A stretch of DNA of 6,800 nt from Limisphaerales bacterium (GTDB lineage Bacteria > Verrucomicrobiota > Verrucomicrobiia > Limisphaerales > PALSA-1396): the NCBI GenBank assembly GCA_003140275.1, contig PLJQ01000230.1, positions 20,534-27,333 of the forward strand. Direction: 5' to 3'. Shown here piece after piece: positions 1-6,587 of the stretch (the first letter of the stretch is position 1; the number at the start of each line of letters is the position of its first letter). The notes below the pieces were generated by a model that worked only from the letters and a program-made list of their open reading frames with translations, was not told the origin of the DNA and did no database searches. The position numbers and the translations under genes were made by a program.

Positions 1-315
1 AAGCGTAAGGCCAGGAAGTCCGGGCAATAGCCGCGAACTTTCAAACATAACCGTGTGATAAAAGCAGCCTCCCGCTCCGGCCCTTAGATCAGTGGTGTAT
101 CGCATCCCCAGTGTACTGCGGAAATGTAGATACAAAGTACAGACAAAGACGCAGCTTGTTTGAGGCTTTCTTCACTTTTCAAACAGACCCTCAACTCGAA
201 CGGGTTTCCTCCGATGTCCATTTTGTGACATAACTCCTGGCTTCATTTTTCAAGAAAAGATTCTTGACAGAAGCTTCCCAACTGTCACAGTGTGGTATAA
301 CAGTAAAACAAGACC
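1..315. other. Non-coding leader upstream of the GntR-ABC operon
   Basis: I see no convincing gene here. The stretch is less GC-rich than the genes that follow and holds several short perfect inverted repeats. TGTACT at 112-117 pairs with AGTACA at 136-141 and encloses a smaller TGTA-GA-TACA palindrome at 125-134. TGTTTGA at 157-163 pairs with TCAAACA at 179-185. TCAAGAA at 250-256 pairs with TTCTTGA at 261-267. ACTGT-C-ACAGT lies at 281-291. None has the GC-rich stem plus T-tract of an intrinsic terminator. They are more likely protein-binding sites than RNA elements, but short repeats of this size also occur by chance. The first 30 bases could be the tail of an upstream gene in frame 1, but this cannot be shown. 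Confidence 0.6.
264..304 (+). promoter_or_regulatory. Candidate promoter and operator of the GntR-ABC operon
   Basis: TATAAC at 296-301 is a plausible -10 element 14 bases before the GntR start codon. A perfect TTGACA lies at 264-269, but the 26-base gap is too long for a classical sigma-70 pair, so the true -35 is uncertain. Around the -10 lies the palindrome ACTGT-C-ACAGT (281-291) and a second ACAGT at 300-304, so the ACTGT half can pair with either copy. Short GntR regulators of the YtrA type usually bind inverted repeats in the promoter of their own operon, and a dimer bound here would block the -10. The repeats are seen directly; the operator role is inferred. Confidence 0.35.
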
Positions 316-723
316 ATGATTTTTCAGGTTGATTTCCAGACTGGCAAGCCGGTTTATCTCCAACTCGCGGATCAGATCCGCTATGCGGCGGCTTCCGGAA
401 GACTGCGTCCGGGCGAGCCGTTGCCATCCCTCCGTCCGCTGGCCGAGGAACTGCGCATCAACCGCAATACCATCGCCAAGGCTTACGCCGAGTTGGAGAG
501 CCAGGGCATCATTGAGACGTTTCCGGGCAAGGGATTTTTCCTGAAGCAGAAAAACTCCCCTTTCACCGAGCCGGTCCGCCAGCGACTGCTGCTCACGGAG
601 ATCGATGAAGCGGTGGTCATGGCGCATCACTTGCAAGTCGATCGCGAAAAATTCCTCGCCCTGGTCAAGGAACGGCTCGACTACTTCAAGCGTAAATCCG
701 CAGCCACGAAGGAGGGCAATTAA
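316..723 (+). CDS. GntR-family transcriptional regulator, YtrA subfamily
   Basis: This is a 135-residue DNA-binding regulator, probably the repressor of its own operon. The N-terminal winged helix-turn-helix spans about residues 10-76. It shows the family hallmarks: PVYLQLADQIR near residues 12-22, the LRPGEPLPSLRPLAEEL stretch at 30-46, NRNTIAKAYAELESQGII at 49-66, and the wing ending GKGFFL at 71-76. Only about 60 residues follow, too few for the FadR, HutC or MocR effector domains, which is diagnostic of the YtrA subfamily. In that subfamily the short helical tail serves dimerisation. The ATG at 316 gives the standard YtrA N-terminus, though no clear Shine-Dalgarno precedes it. The ABC ATPase starts 17 bases after the stop, as in ytr-like operons of other bacteria. 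The ligand is unknown; cell-wall-active compounds induce the Bacillus ytr operon, but that cannot be transferred here. Confidence 0.93.
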   Translation: MIFQVDFQTGKPVYLQLADQIRYAAASGRLRPGEPLPSLRPLAEELRINRNTIAKAYAELESQGIIETFPGKGFFLKQKNSPFTEPVRQRLLLTEIDEAVVMAHHLQVDREKFLALVKERLDYFKRKSAATKEGN

Positions 724-726
724 CGG

Positions 727-732
727 AAAGGA
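727..732 (+). promoter_or_regulatory. Ribosome binding site of the ABC ATPase gene
   Basis: AAAGGA lies eight bases upstream of the ATG at 741, in the 17-base gap after the GntR stop. It supports that ATG as the start and shows that the ATPase is translated from its own site on a shared transcript. Confidence 0.6.
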
Positions 733-740
733 CAAATATT

Positions 741-1649
741 ATGGAAACCAAGACTCCAGTGATTGAACTCAAGAACTTGACCCGTCGCTATGGGAAAGTG
801 GAGGCGGTCAATGGCCTGAGCCTCACGGTCCGCCCGGGGCGCTGTTACGGATTCTTCGGCCGCAATGGCGCGGGCAAGACCACGACCATCAAGTGCCTCT
901 TGAACTTGCTTCAGCCCGGTGCCGGCAGCGTGCGCGTGTTTGGTCTGGATCCGCAGCGGCAGGAGGTGCAGGTCAAGTCGCGATTGACCTACGTGCCCGA
1001 CACCGTGGCCTTCTATCCGTGGATGACCGTGAACCAGACGCTGGAATTCCTGGCCTCTTTTCGTCCACACTGGAATCGGGACATCGAGGCTGATTTGCTG
1101 AAGCGCTTCCAACTCGATCCTGCCCAGAAGGCCAGCCACCTTTCCAAAGGGCAGAAGACGCAACTGGCGTTGATCGGCGCAGTCTGTCCCGAACCGGAAC
1201 TGTTGGTGTTGGACGAACCCACGTCCGGACTTGATCCCATTGTGCGGCGGGAGTTTATCCAGACCGTCATCGGAGCTTACCACGCGAGCGATCCAGAAAA
1301 CCGCACGGTCTTTGTCTCGACGCATCTTATCGCGGAATTCGAGGGACTGATTGATGAATTCACGATTATCGAGCAGGGCCGCGAACTCTTCACCATGCAA
1401 GCCGACGATGCGCGAGCTCGTTTCCAGAAAATCCGTGTCTGCTTTGCTCAAGCACCCTCCGGGCTGGATCTGAGCAGCGCGCTGAGCGTGCGACAGTCCG
1501 GTCGGGAACTGGAGATTCTGGCCAACGGCAATAGCGAGCAACTGCTGGAAAAACTCAAGGCTCTGCAACCGGAGGAACTGCGTTGCGACTCGATGTCGCT
1601 GGAGGAGATTTTTGTGGCCGCGGGAACTCTGGCCAAGGCAAAATTATGA
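741..1649 (+). CDS. ABC transporter ATP-binding protein (YtrB / ABC-2 type)
   Basis: This 302-residue cytoplasmic ATPase should power the permease encoded immediately downstream. The nucleotide-binding domain covers about residues 7-215. It has Walker A GRNGAGKTT at 40-48, the signature LSKGQ at 134-138, Walker B LLVLDEP at 154-160 with catalytic Glu159, the D-loop SGLD at 162-165, and the switch His195 in STHL. All catalytic residues are present, so it should be active. At the Q-loop position, in YVPD at 84-87, Asp87 stands where many ABC ATPases have glutamine. The last 85 or so residues form the accessory C-terminal region common in ABC-2 exporter ATPases. Its stop codon shares ATGA with the permease start, so the two products are probably made by coupled translation and form one complex. 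The substrate cannot be read from the ATPase. Confidence 0.95.
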   Translation: METKTPVIELKNLTRRYGKVEAVNGLSLTVRPGRCYGFFGRNGAGKTTTIKCLLNLLQPGAGSVRVFGLDPQRQEVQVKSRLTYVPDTVAFYPWMTVNQTLEFLASFRPHWNRDIEADLLKRFQLDPAQKASHLSKGQKTQLALIGAVCPEPELLVLDEPTSGLDPIVRREFIQTVIGAYHASDPENRTVFVSTHLIAEFEGLIDEFTIIEQGRELFTMQADDARARFQKIRVCFAQAPSGLDLSSALSVRQSGRELEILANGNSEQLLEKLKALQPEELRCDSMSLEEIFVAAGTLAKAKL

Positions 1650-4252
1650 GCCCCCTTGAAGCGAAAGAAATCCGACTGCTGTTGCCCGCTTATGGGGTGG
1701 CACTGTTGCTGGCGATTGTGCCGGTGTGGCTGCTGCCATACGACCTCAACAACGCCGATGACTTTGTGGTGCTCTCGTTTTTGTTTGGGGTCGTGATGCT
1801 GGCATTGTCTCCTTTCGGCCGTGAGTTTGGCCTGCATACCTTTCCCTTGATCCTAGCACAACCTCTGGAGCGCACCCGCATCTGGTGGACAAAAGTCGCG
1901 GTGCTGGCCGTCGCAATGACAACGGTTTTTGCCGCGTGGTATCTCTCCTGCGCAGCCTGTGTTTATTTAGGGCTGGTGCGCTCAGATCATTGGAGCTCAG
2001 ATTATTGGACAAGGACGCTGACGAGCGGCGGAACGGCAATGGTCGTCTTCTTTGCGGGTGGACTGTGGACGACTTTGCTTTTGCGCCAGATGATTGCGGC
2101 GTTCTGGTTCACGATTCTGATTCCATGGGGGATTCTGATGCTAATCTTGGTGAACGGAGGGGCGGATTCGACACTACTTGTGGCCTTGGGACTTTATGCA
2201 GTCGCTGGGTTCTGGTGGGCGCGGCGACAGTTCCTCCATGCGCAGGAGGCGGCGTGGACCGGCGGCGTCATTTCTTTTCCCGGCTGGCGAAACGCCGGTG
2301 CAGAAACGAGGATCTCAATCCGGGCGCGTCGGCCCCTGGCGGCGTTGTTTTGGAAGGAACTCCAACTGCACCAAATCAGTCTGGCTGGAATGGCTGGACT
2401 ATTCCTCCTGCATCTGGGAGTCGTGGCCTTGCGCAGGTTCGGTAATCTGGATTTGGGAGGAACATTGCACGCAACCTTGGAAGTCTTCGGTGGGATTTGG
2501 ATGATTGTGCCACTGCTGGCCGCAAGTTCGAGCGTCGCCGAGGAGCGCAAGCTCGGTACGATGGACGCGCATTTGTGCCTGCCGGTTTCGCGGCGCGTCC
2601 AGTGTTCCTTCAAAATTTTCTTCGTCCTGATCTTGGGAGGGCTGTTGAGCGCGCTGCTGCTCTGGACGGCGGAAGGAATTGGAAGCGCCGTCGGAGCCGG
2701 CTCCGGCGTGGAGTTGCTCAAGAAACCATTCGAAACCCGAACACTGCTAGTTTTATCGCTGCTCTCGGTGGCGCTTTCCTTGATCGGCTTTTACGCCTCC
2801 ACCATGGCCCGCAACGTTTTCCAGGCGTTGGCGACGGCCGTCGCCGTGGCGATCGTGGTTTGGTTCCTCCTGTCCAACGCCGTCTATCCAATCTTCCATA
2901 TTTGGGAGGGTTACCTCGTGTACTATATCGCAGTCCCGACGCTGACCGTGATCTTCGTATGGCTCACGTGGCGAAACTTCCGGTGCATTCCCGAGGGTCC
3001 TCGACTCTGGCGCCGCAATGTGCTGGGACTGGTTGGCGCGTTGGTGTCCATCGCCACTGCCACTTCCCTCGTTTTCAATCGCACTTGGGAATTGATCACG
3101 CCGCTTGAACCGGCGCATGGTTCAGCGCGGCTGACGGGAGCGAAGCCGGCAAGTCTGTATGATTATGGTAGGTCTCTGACTCTCCTAAAGCCAGATGGAG
3201 GACTTTGGGTCGATCGAATTGATTACGTTCACGGCTGGCCGTTCTTGTCATTTGGAGAGAACACCGGGTTTCTGTTGGGGGGTAAGTGGAAGAGCTTGAA
3301 TGGGAGTCAAAATGTTCCCGGCTCGAATTGGGTCGCTGCCGTTGCGAAGTCTCGCGATACAGTCGGGATTCGCTCTGATGGGTCTTTATGGGTTTCAGAG
3401 AGGCCACGATATGATTTCGACAAGAAACGCGTAAGCGGCCCTTCTCCGCTCGTCAGATTCGGGGACGAAACCAACTGGCTCAGCCTCGTGCCGAACTCTG
3501 ACGGAGTAATCCTCTTGAAGCAGGATGGCACCTTGTGGCGCTGGGGGACTAACAACTTCAATTACCGTCAGAAGTGGCCCGGGCTCCGGGCATACACGCC
3601 ATATCGCTTGGGAACTGATTCAGATTGGGCAAGAATTCAGACGGGAAATCGTTTTTACGCCTGGAAAAGAGACGGGAACGCCTGGGTTTCTCACGAGTTA
3701 ACATTACGCGATTCTGAAATGCAGAGACTGCCGAGGATTGTGCTTGAGCCGGGGACGGTCGTTGTACGAATGCCAAGCTTTGATAACACCAAGTGGACGA
3801 GTTTTGGGAGGCACTTGAATCTTGATGTTGGCGTGCGTGAAGATGGGACGATCTGGGCTTGGGAATGGACGAGAATTGAAGCCGGCAAGTTGCTCGAAGA
3901 ATACAAGGCAAAAATGGAACAAGTCGGAAGCGGCAAGGATTGGAAAGCGGTGGCTGATTTTGCAAGGCTGTTTGCGCTCAAAGCGGATGGCTCTCTCTGG
4001 AAATGGGAATTTAACCGACACCTCAGAAACATAAGCGAGGAACAGACCGCTTTTCGCACCCAGCCTCCCGTTCGAGTGGGTTCTCACACCGATTGGGTTG
4101 CTATTAGCAGCCTATCGGGAGGAATAGCAGCACTCGCGACCGACGGCAGTCTCTGGTATTGGCCGGGTTGGGATCGCTCGTCCGATTCGCCGATGCTCAT
4201 GGCTTCACGAAGACCGGTCAAAATCGAAAACATCTTTGACCGGCAGGAATGA
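1646..4252 (+). CDS. ABC-2-type permease fused to a C-terminal RCC1-like beta-propeller
   Basis: This 868-residue membrane protein is the partner of the ATPase. I take the ATG at 1646, which overlaps the ATPase stop (ATGA) and has AAGG seven bases upstream; the frame stays open upstream to a TTG at 1583 inside the ATPase gene. Two ABC-2-like halves follow each other. The first begins EAKEIRLLL (about residues 5-13) and has EFGLHTFPLILAQPLERTR in its first cytoplasmic loop. The second begins FWKELQLHQ near residue 236 and has EERKLGTMDAHLCLPVSRR near 302-320. I count about six hydrophobic segments per half and a thirteenth near 460-480. Beyond about residue 490 the protein is soluble and contains seven RCC1-like repeats with DGxxW cores. 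Basic loops after segments 6 and 12 look cytoplasmic, which puts the propeller in the periplasm. ABC-2 permeases normally have about 250-400 residues per half and no propeller. The substrate is unknown; export or a sensing role is inferred. Confidence 0.88.
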   Translation: MSPLEAKEIRLLLPAYGVALLLAIVPVWLLPYDLNNADDFVVLSFLFGVVMLALSPFGREFGLHTFPLILAQPLERTRIWWTKVAVLAVAMTTVFAAWYLSCAACVYLGLVRSDHWSSDYWTRTLTSGGTAMVVFFAGGLWTTLLLRQMIAAFWFTILIPWGILMLILVNGGADSTLLVALGLYAVAGFWWARRQFLHAQEAAWTGGVISFPGWRNAGAETRISIRARRPLAALFWKELQLHQISLAGMAGLFLLHLGVVALRRFGNLDLGGTLHATLEVFGGIWMIVPLLAASSSVAEERKLGTMDAHLCLPVSRRVQCSFKIFFVLILGGLLSALLLWTAEGIGSAVGAGSGVELLKKPFETRTLLVLSLLSVALSLIGFYASTMARNVFQALATAVAVAIVVWFLLSNAVYPIFHIWEGYLVYYIAVPTLTVIFVWLTWRNFRCIPEGPRLWRRNVLGLVGALVSIATATSLVFNRTWELITPLEPAHGSARLTGAKPASLYDYGRSLTLLKPDGGLWVDRIDYVHGWPFLSFGENTGFLLGGKWKSLNGSQNVPGSNWVAAVAKSRDTVGIRSDGSLWVSERPRYDFDKKRVSGPSPLVRFGDETNWLSLVPNSDGVILLKQDGTLWRWGTNNFNYRQKWPGLRAYTPYRLGTDSDWARIQTGNRFYAWKRDGNAWVSHELTLRDSEMQRLPRIVLEPGTVVVRMPSFDNTKWTSFGRHLNLDVGVREDGTIWAWEWTRIEAGKLLEEYKAKMEQVGSGKDWKAVADFARLFALKADGSLWKWEFNRHLRNISEEQTAFRTQPPVRVGSHTDWVAISSLSGGIAALATDGSLWYWPGWDRSSDSPMLMASRRPVKIENIFDRQE
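3194..4156 (+). repeat. Seven RCC1-like repeats within the permease (predicted seven-bladed propeller)
   Basis: Seven degenerate protein repeats share a hydrophobic stretch followed by DGxxW. Cores lie at residues 517 (DGGLW), 578 (DGSLW), 627 (DGTLW), 676 (DGNAW), 733 (DGTIW), 781 (DGSLW) and 833 (DGSLW), so spacing is 48-61 residues, matching the usual RCC1 repeat length. Most units also carry a W a few residues before the next blade, in SDW, TNW or KDW type motifs. Seven is the blade count of RCC1 itself and of the secreted RCC1-like protein BLIP-II. Span given runs from the first to the last core; the full domain is probably about residues 490-866. The DNA of the copies is not closely similar, so this is an old protein-level repeat rather than a recent tandem duplication. 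Confidence 0.85.
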
Positions 4253-5487
4253 GCCGGAGTGGATCCTTCTGAGATGTATGGAATCTCCGTTGTGCAAAAC
4301 CCAACAGGGCTACTCTTCCCGCCCAACCTTGAGTTCGCCGATTTCTTGAGCGAAGAAAGATATTCCACCAAATCGACAAGGTCTTGCGTGGACATGGCTT
4401 GTTGCAAGCCGGTGGGCATGATGGAGGTTTTCATCTGTTGGCGTTTCACAACGTCGGTCTTCTGGTATCGCGTGACGATGCCGGTCTGGGCTTTGATCGC
4501 CAGCTCATCCGCACTCTCGCTCACAATCAACCCAAAGGCTTCGTCGCCGTTTTTCAACTCGATTTGCCACGCTTCGTAACCGAAGGAAATGCCGGCGTTT
4601 GGATCCAGGATGGACTCGAAAAGCGCATCCTTGCCGAGCTTGCTGCCAATCTCGGAAAGGTTTGGACCCACATCCGTGCCGCGACCGTTCACCTGATGGC
4701 ACTTGATGCAGCCAACGGTTTCCCGCGCGAATACTTCCCCGCCGCGCGCGGGGTCGCCCTTCATTTTTAGGAGATCACCGATGGGCGGCAGCGGCTGGGC
4801 GTTCTGACTCTGCGGCAACGGTAACAGTTTAGCGGCCTCGGTTTTGATCTCCGCCCAACGGACATTGTTGAGTTCCGCGCTCGCGATGAATTTCAGATCG
4901 TCGGGCAGTTTTTCTTCCCTGGCCAATTTGAGTAACGCAGCCGCGCCATCCTGAATCCTGGCCAGCGAGCGCAGAACTTGCTTTCGCAAGTTCGCCTCTC
5001 TTTTTGTGTCCGTCACCAGCGGCGCGAGCAGCGGCACAATTTGTTTTTCGCCGGTGTTGCCCAGCGCCTCGACGACATTGACCGCGTCGGTGCCGGCCAG
5101 CGAGTTGGTCAGCAATGCGAAGTCCTGGTTGGCGAGAATCAACCGCATCGCTTCGACCCCGCTGCTGTCGTCCGGATGTTGAACGGCGAATTCCAACAGC
5201 GCCGGGCTTTGATCCTTGATTTTGAAGTCGCGGACGAGTTCGACGAACTGCGGCGTCCCACGCACTTGTTCCAACACTTTCATCACGGCTGTCTTCATCG
5301 CCGGATAGGTTTCCAAATCGATGCCCTTGAGCCGGATCAAGGCTTCGATGGCGATGGCCGTAGGCCCGGACGGGTTGACCGCTAGTGTTTCCGCGCCAAA
5401 AACTGTGCGCAGATGAAGCGTGAGGAGAATTACCCAATAAGCCGGCCTCACGAACGGCCAGGGAGAATTCATTCGAGACAATGCCAT
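4084..5487 (-). CDS. Exported HEAT-repeat / c-type heme-binding domain protein (PVC type)
   Basis: The open frame encodes 467 residues. Residues 1-32 look like a signal peptide: a hydrophobic run around YWVILLTLHLRTVF, with cleavage likely after FGA. Residues about 60-220 are helical and HEAT-like (for example VVEALGNTGEKQIVPLLAP). The C-terminal module, about 230-382, matches the Pirellula/Verrucomicrobium-type putative heme-binding family: KGDPARGGEVFARETVGC, the heme site CIKCH at 260-264, DVGPNLSEIGSKLGKDAL, ILDPNAGISFGYEAW, and Met357 in SIMPTGLQQAM as likely distal ligand. Relatives often carry a large dehydrogenase-like propeller before the HEAT region; here it is absent. The family ends at about LVEYLSSLKK (residue 382). 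The remaining 85 residues are unlike the family and run antisense into the permease gene, so the natural end is doubtful. An ATG at 5472 is an alternative start. Probably a periplasmic electron carrier; the partner is unknown. Confidence 0.85.
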   Translation of the reverse strand: MALSRMNSPWPFVRPAYWVILLTLHLRTVFGAETLAVNPSGPTAIAIEALIRLKGIDLETYPAMKTAVMKVLEQVRGTPQFVELVRDFKIKDQSPALLEFAVQHPDDSSGVEAMRLILANQDFALLTNSLAGTDAVNVVEALGNTGEKQIVPLLAPLVTDTKREANLRKQVLRSLARIQDGAAALLKLAREEKLPDDLKFIASAELNNVRWAEIKTEAAKLLPLPQSQNAQPLPPIGDLLKMKGDPARGGEVFARETVGCIKCHQVNGRGTDVGPNLSEIGSKLGKDALFESILDPNAGISFGYEAWQIELKNGDEAFGLIVSESADELAIKAQTGIVTRYQKTDVVKRQQMKTSIMPTGLQQAMSTQDLVDLVEYLSSLKKSANSRLGGKSSPVGFCTTEIPYISEGSTPAHSCRSKMFSILTGLREAMSIGESDERSQPGQYQRLPSVASAAIPPDRLLIATQSV

Positions 5488-5503
5488 ACGCGCAACGCAA
5501 GCC

Positions 5504-6481
5504 TCACCAGTGGAGAACTATTTTCCCGGTCGCTTTGCGCGAGGCCAGAAACTCCATCGCCCTGGCAACCTTTTCCATTGGATAGCGCCCGCCAATCACC
5601 GGTTTGAGTTTTCCGGCGCTGTATAGAGCGAACAGTTCCTTCCACGCCGACACGATTTTGGCGGGGTTGTGCTGGCGATAGATGCCCCAGTGAAGCCCCA
5701 CGACGCTATAGTTTTTGATCAGGATATGATTGGCGGCGAAGTTGGAAAACTTTCCGCTCGTGAAACCAATCAGAACAATGCGCCCTTCAAACGCGACACA
5801 TTTGACGTCCCGCTCGCCCAGCTCGCCGCCAACCGGATCGAAAATCACGTTCGCACCGCGTCCTTGCGTCTCGCGCTTGACCGCTTCGACAAAATCCTCC
5901 GTTTGATAGTTGAACGCGATGTCCGCGCCGTTATCACGGATGAGCTGGAGTTTTTCATCTGCGCCGGCGGTGCCGATGATTTTTCCCGCGCCGAGGGCGC
6001 GCGCAATTTGCACCGCCGCCAGCCCCACGCCGCCGGCGGCTGAATGGATCAGCACCATCTCACCCTTTTGCAACTGGCCGCGATGCGTCAGCGCGAAATA
6101 GGAAGTCTGGTAAACGAGCGGGAACGCCGCGCCCTCCGCTTCGCTCATGGAATCGGGCAGCAGCTGAACACCACTGACCGGCGCGATGGCGTATTCGGCG
6201 AAGCCGCCCATATCCACCTGCGCCATGACGCGCTGGCCGGCCTTGAATGGGTTGTCGCCCTCTCCGACCGACACAATTGTTCCCGCCACTTCCAAACCAG
6301 GCGTGAAGGGCAATGGCGGCTTGACCTGATATTTTCCGGCAATGAGCAGAATATCGGGGAAATTGAGCGCGGCGGTATGGACTTTCACGAGTACCTGGCC
6401 GGCTTGCGGCTTGGGCTGGTCAATCTCATCGATTACCAAACCCTTTGGTTCACACCACTGATGGGCGCGAATTGCTTTCAT
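5504..6481 (-). CDS. Quinone oxidoreductase-like MDR family protein (zinc-free, NADPH-dependent)
   Basis: This is a complete 325-residue cytoplasmic member of the medium-chain dehydrogenase/reductase superfamily, of the NADPH:quinone reductase (zeta-crystallin-like) branch. The N-terminal GroES-like catalytic domain holds NFPDILLIAGKY at 40-51, PFTPGLEVAGTIVSVG at 58-73 and GGFAEYA at 92-98. The Rossmann domain has the nucleotide motif AAGGVG at 148-153 and the family-typical FDPVGG and GRIVLIGF segments. The end GKIVLHW is typical. The cysteine and histidine ligands for catalytic and structural zinc are absent, which fits this zinc-independent branch. Such enzymes reduce quinones or the double bond of enones or enoyl thioesters; the sequence does not fix the substrate. 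It has a good ribosome site and its stop lies 16 bases before the heme-protein gene, so the two probably share a transcript. Confidence 0.93.
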   Translation of the reverse strand: MKAIRAHQWCEPKGLVIDEIDQPKPQAGQVLVKVHTAALNFPDILLIAGKYQVKPPLPFTPGLEVAGTIVSVGEGDNPFKAGQRVMAQVDMGGFAEYAIAPVSGVQLLPDSMSEAEGAAFPLVYQTSYFALTHRGQLQKGEMVLIHSAAGGVGLAAVQIARALGAGKIIGTAGADEKLQLIRDNGADIAFNYQTEDFVEAVKRETQGRGANVIFDPVGGELGERDVKCVAFEGRIVLIGFTSGKFSNFAANHILIKNYSVVGLHWGIYRQHNPAKIVSAWKELFALYSAGKLKPVIGGRYPMEKVARAMEFLASRKATGKIVLHW

Positions 6482-6489
6482 AAAAAATA

Positions 6490-6495
6490 TTCCTT
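6490..6495 (-). promoter_or_regulatory. Ribosome binding site of the quinone reductase gene
   Basis: On the minus strand AAGGAA, within AGAAGGAA, lies eight bases upstream of the ATG at 6481. This supports the chosen start. I find no convincing -35/-10 pair in the bases between this site and the repeat element at 6588. Confidence 0.6.
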
Positions 6496-6530
6496 CTTAC
6501 GTGGACGAAGTGTCATGCTCAAGTGGCTAG

Positions 6531-6550
6531 AACAATTTCCAACAATTTCT
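6531..6550. repeat. Tandem pair of a 10-base unit in the quinone reductase leader
   Basis: AACAATTTCC at 6531-6540 is followed directly by AACAATTTCT at 6541-6550, nine of ten bases identical. It lies about 50 bases upstream of the quinone reductase start, where a promoter or regulator site would be expected. Two copies of a short AT-rich unit may be chance or replication slippage. Confidence 0.45.
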
Positions 6551-6587
6551 GGAGCCGGAGCCTGACAACCCACCTCAAACCCCCACC

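Noticed and set aside
1..30. Frame-1 reading KRKARKSGQ then TAG, possibly the end of an upstream gene
   Set aside because: Nine basic residues at the window edge are too little to identify a gene; the next open stretch in this frame is not coding-like.
720..1568. Long minus-strand open frame opposite the ATPase gene
   Set aside because: It is the antisense of an ATPase with every catalytic motif intact; the translation has no recognisable domain and reflects high-GC codon use.
1583..1645. TTG start giving the permease a 21-residue longer N-terminus
   Set aside because: It lies within the ATPase coding region, lacks a better ribosome site, and the ATG at 1646 overlaps the stop as ATGA and begins the expected EAKE-type permease N-terminus.
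3194..4156. Propeller as WD40, NHL or PQQ (quinoprotein) repeats
   Set aside because: The cores are DG(S/T)(L/I)W with about 50-residue spacing, typical of RCC1; no WD dipeptide endings or AxDxxTGxxxW quinoprotein motifs are seen.
4271..4287. GAGAT / ATCTC stem between the convergent genes as a bidirectional terminator
   Set aside because: The stem is only five base pairs with a seven-base loop and no T-tract on either side.
4829..5500. 223-residue minus-strand frame overlapping the heme protein
   Set aside because: It is a shifted frame of a gene with signal peptide, HEAT-like and heme motifs; its Arg/Gly/Ser-rich translation has no domain.
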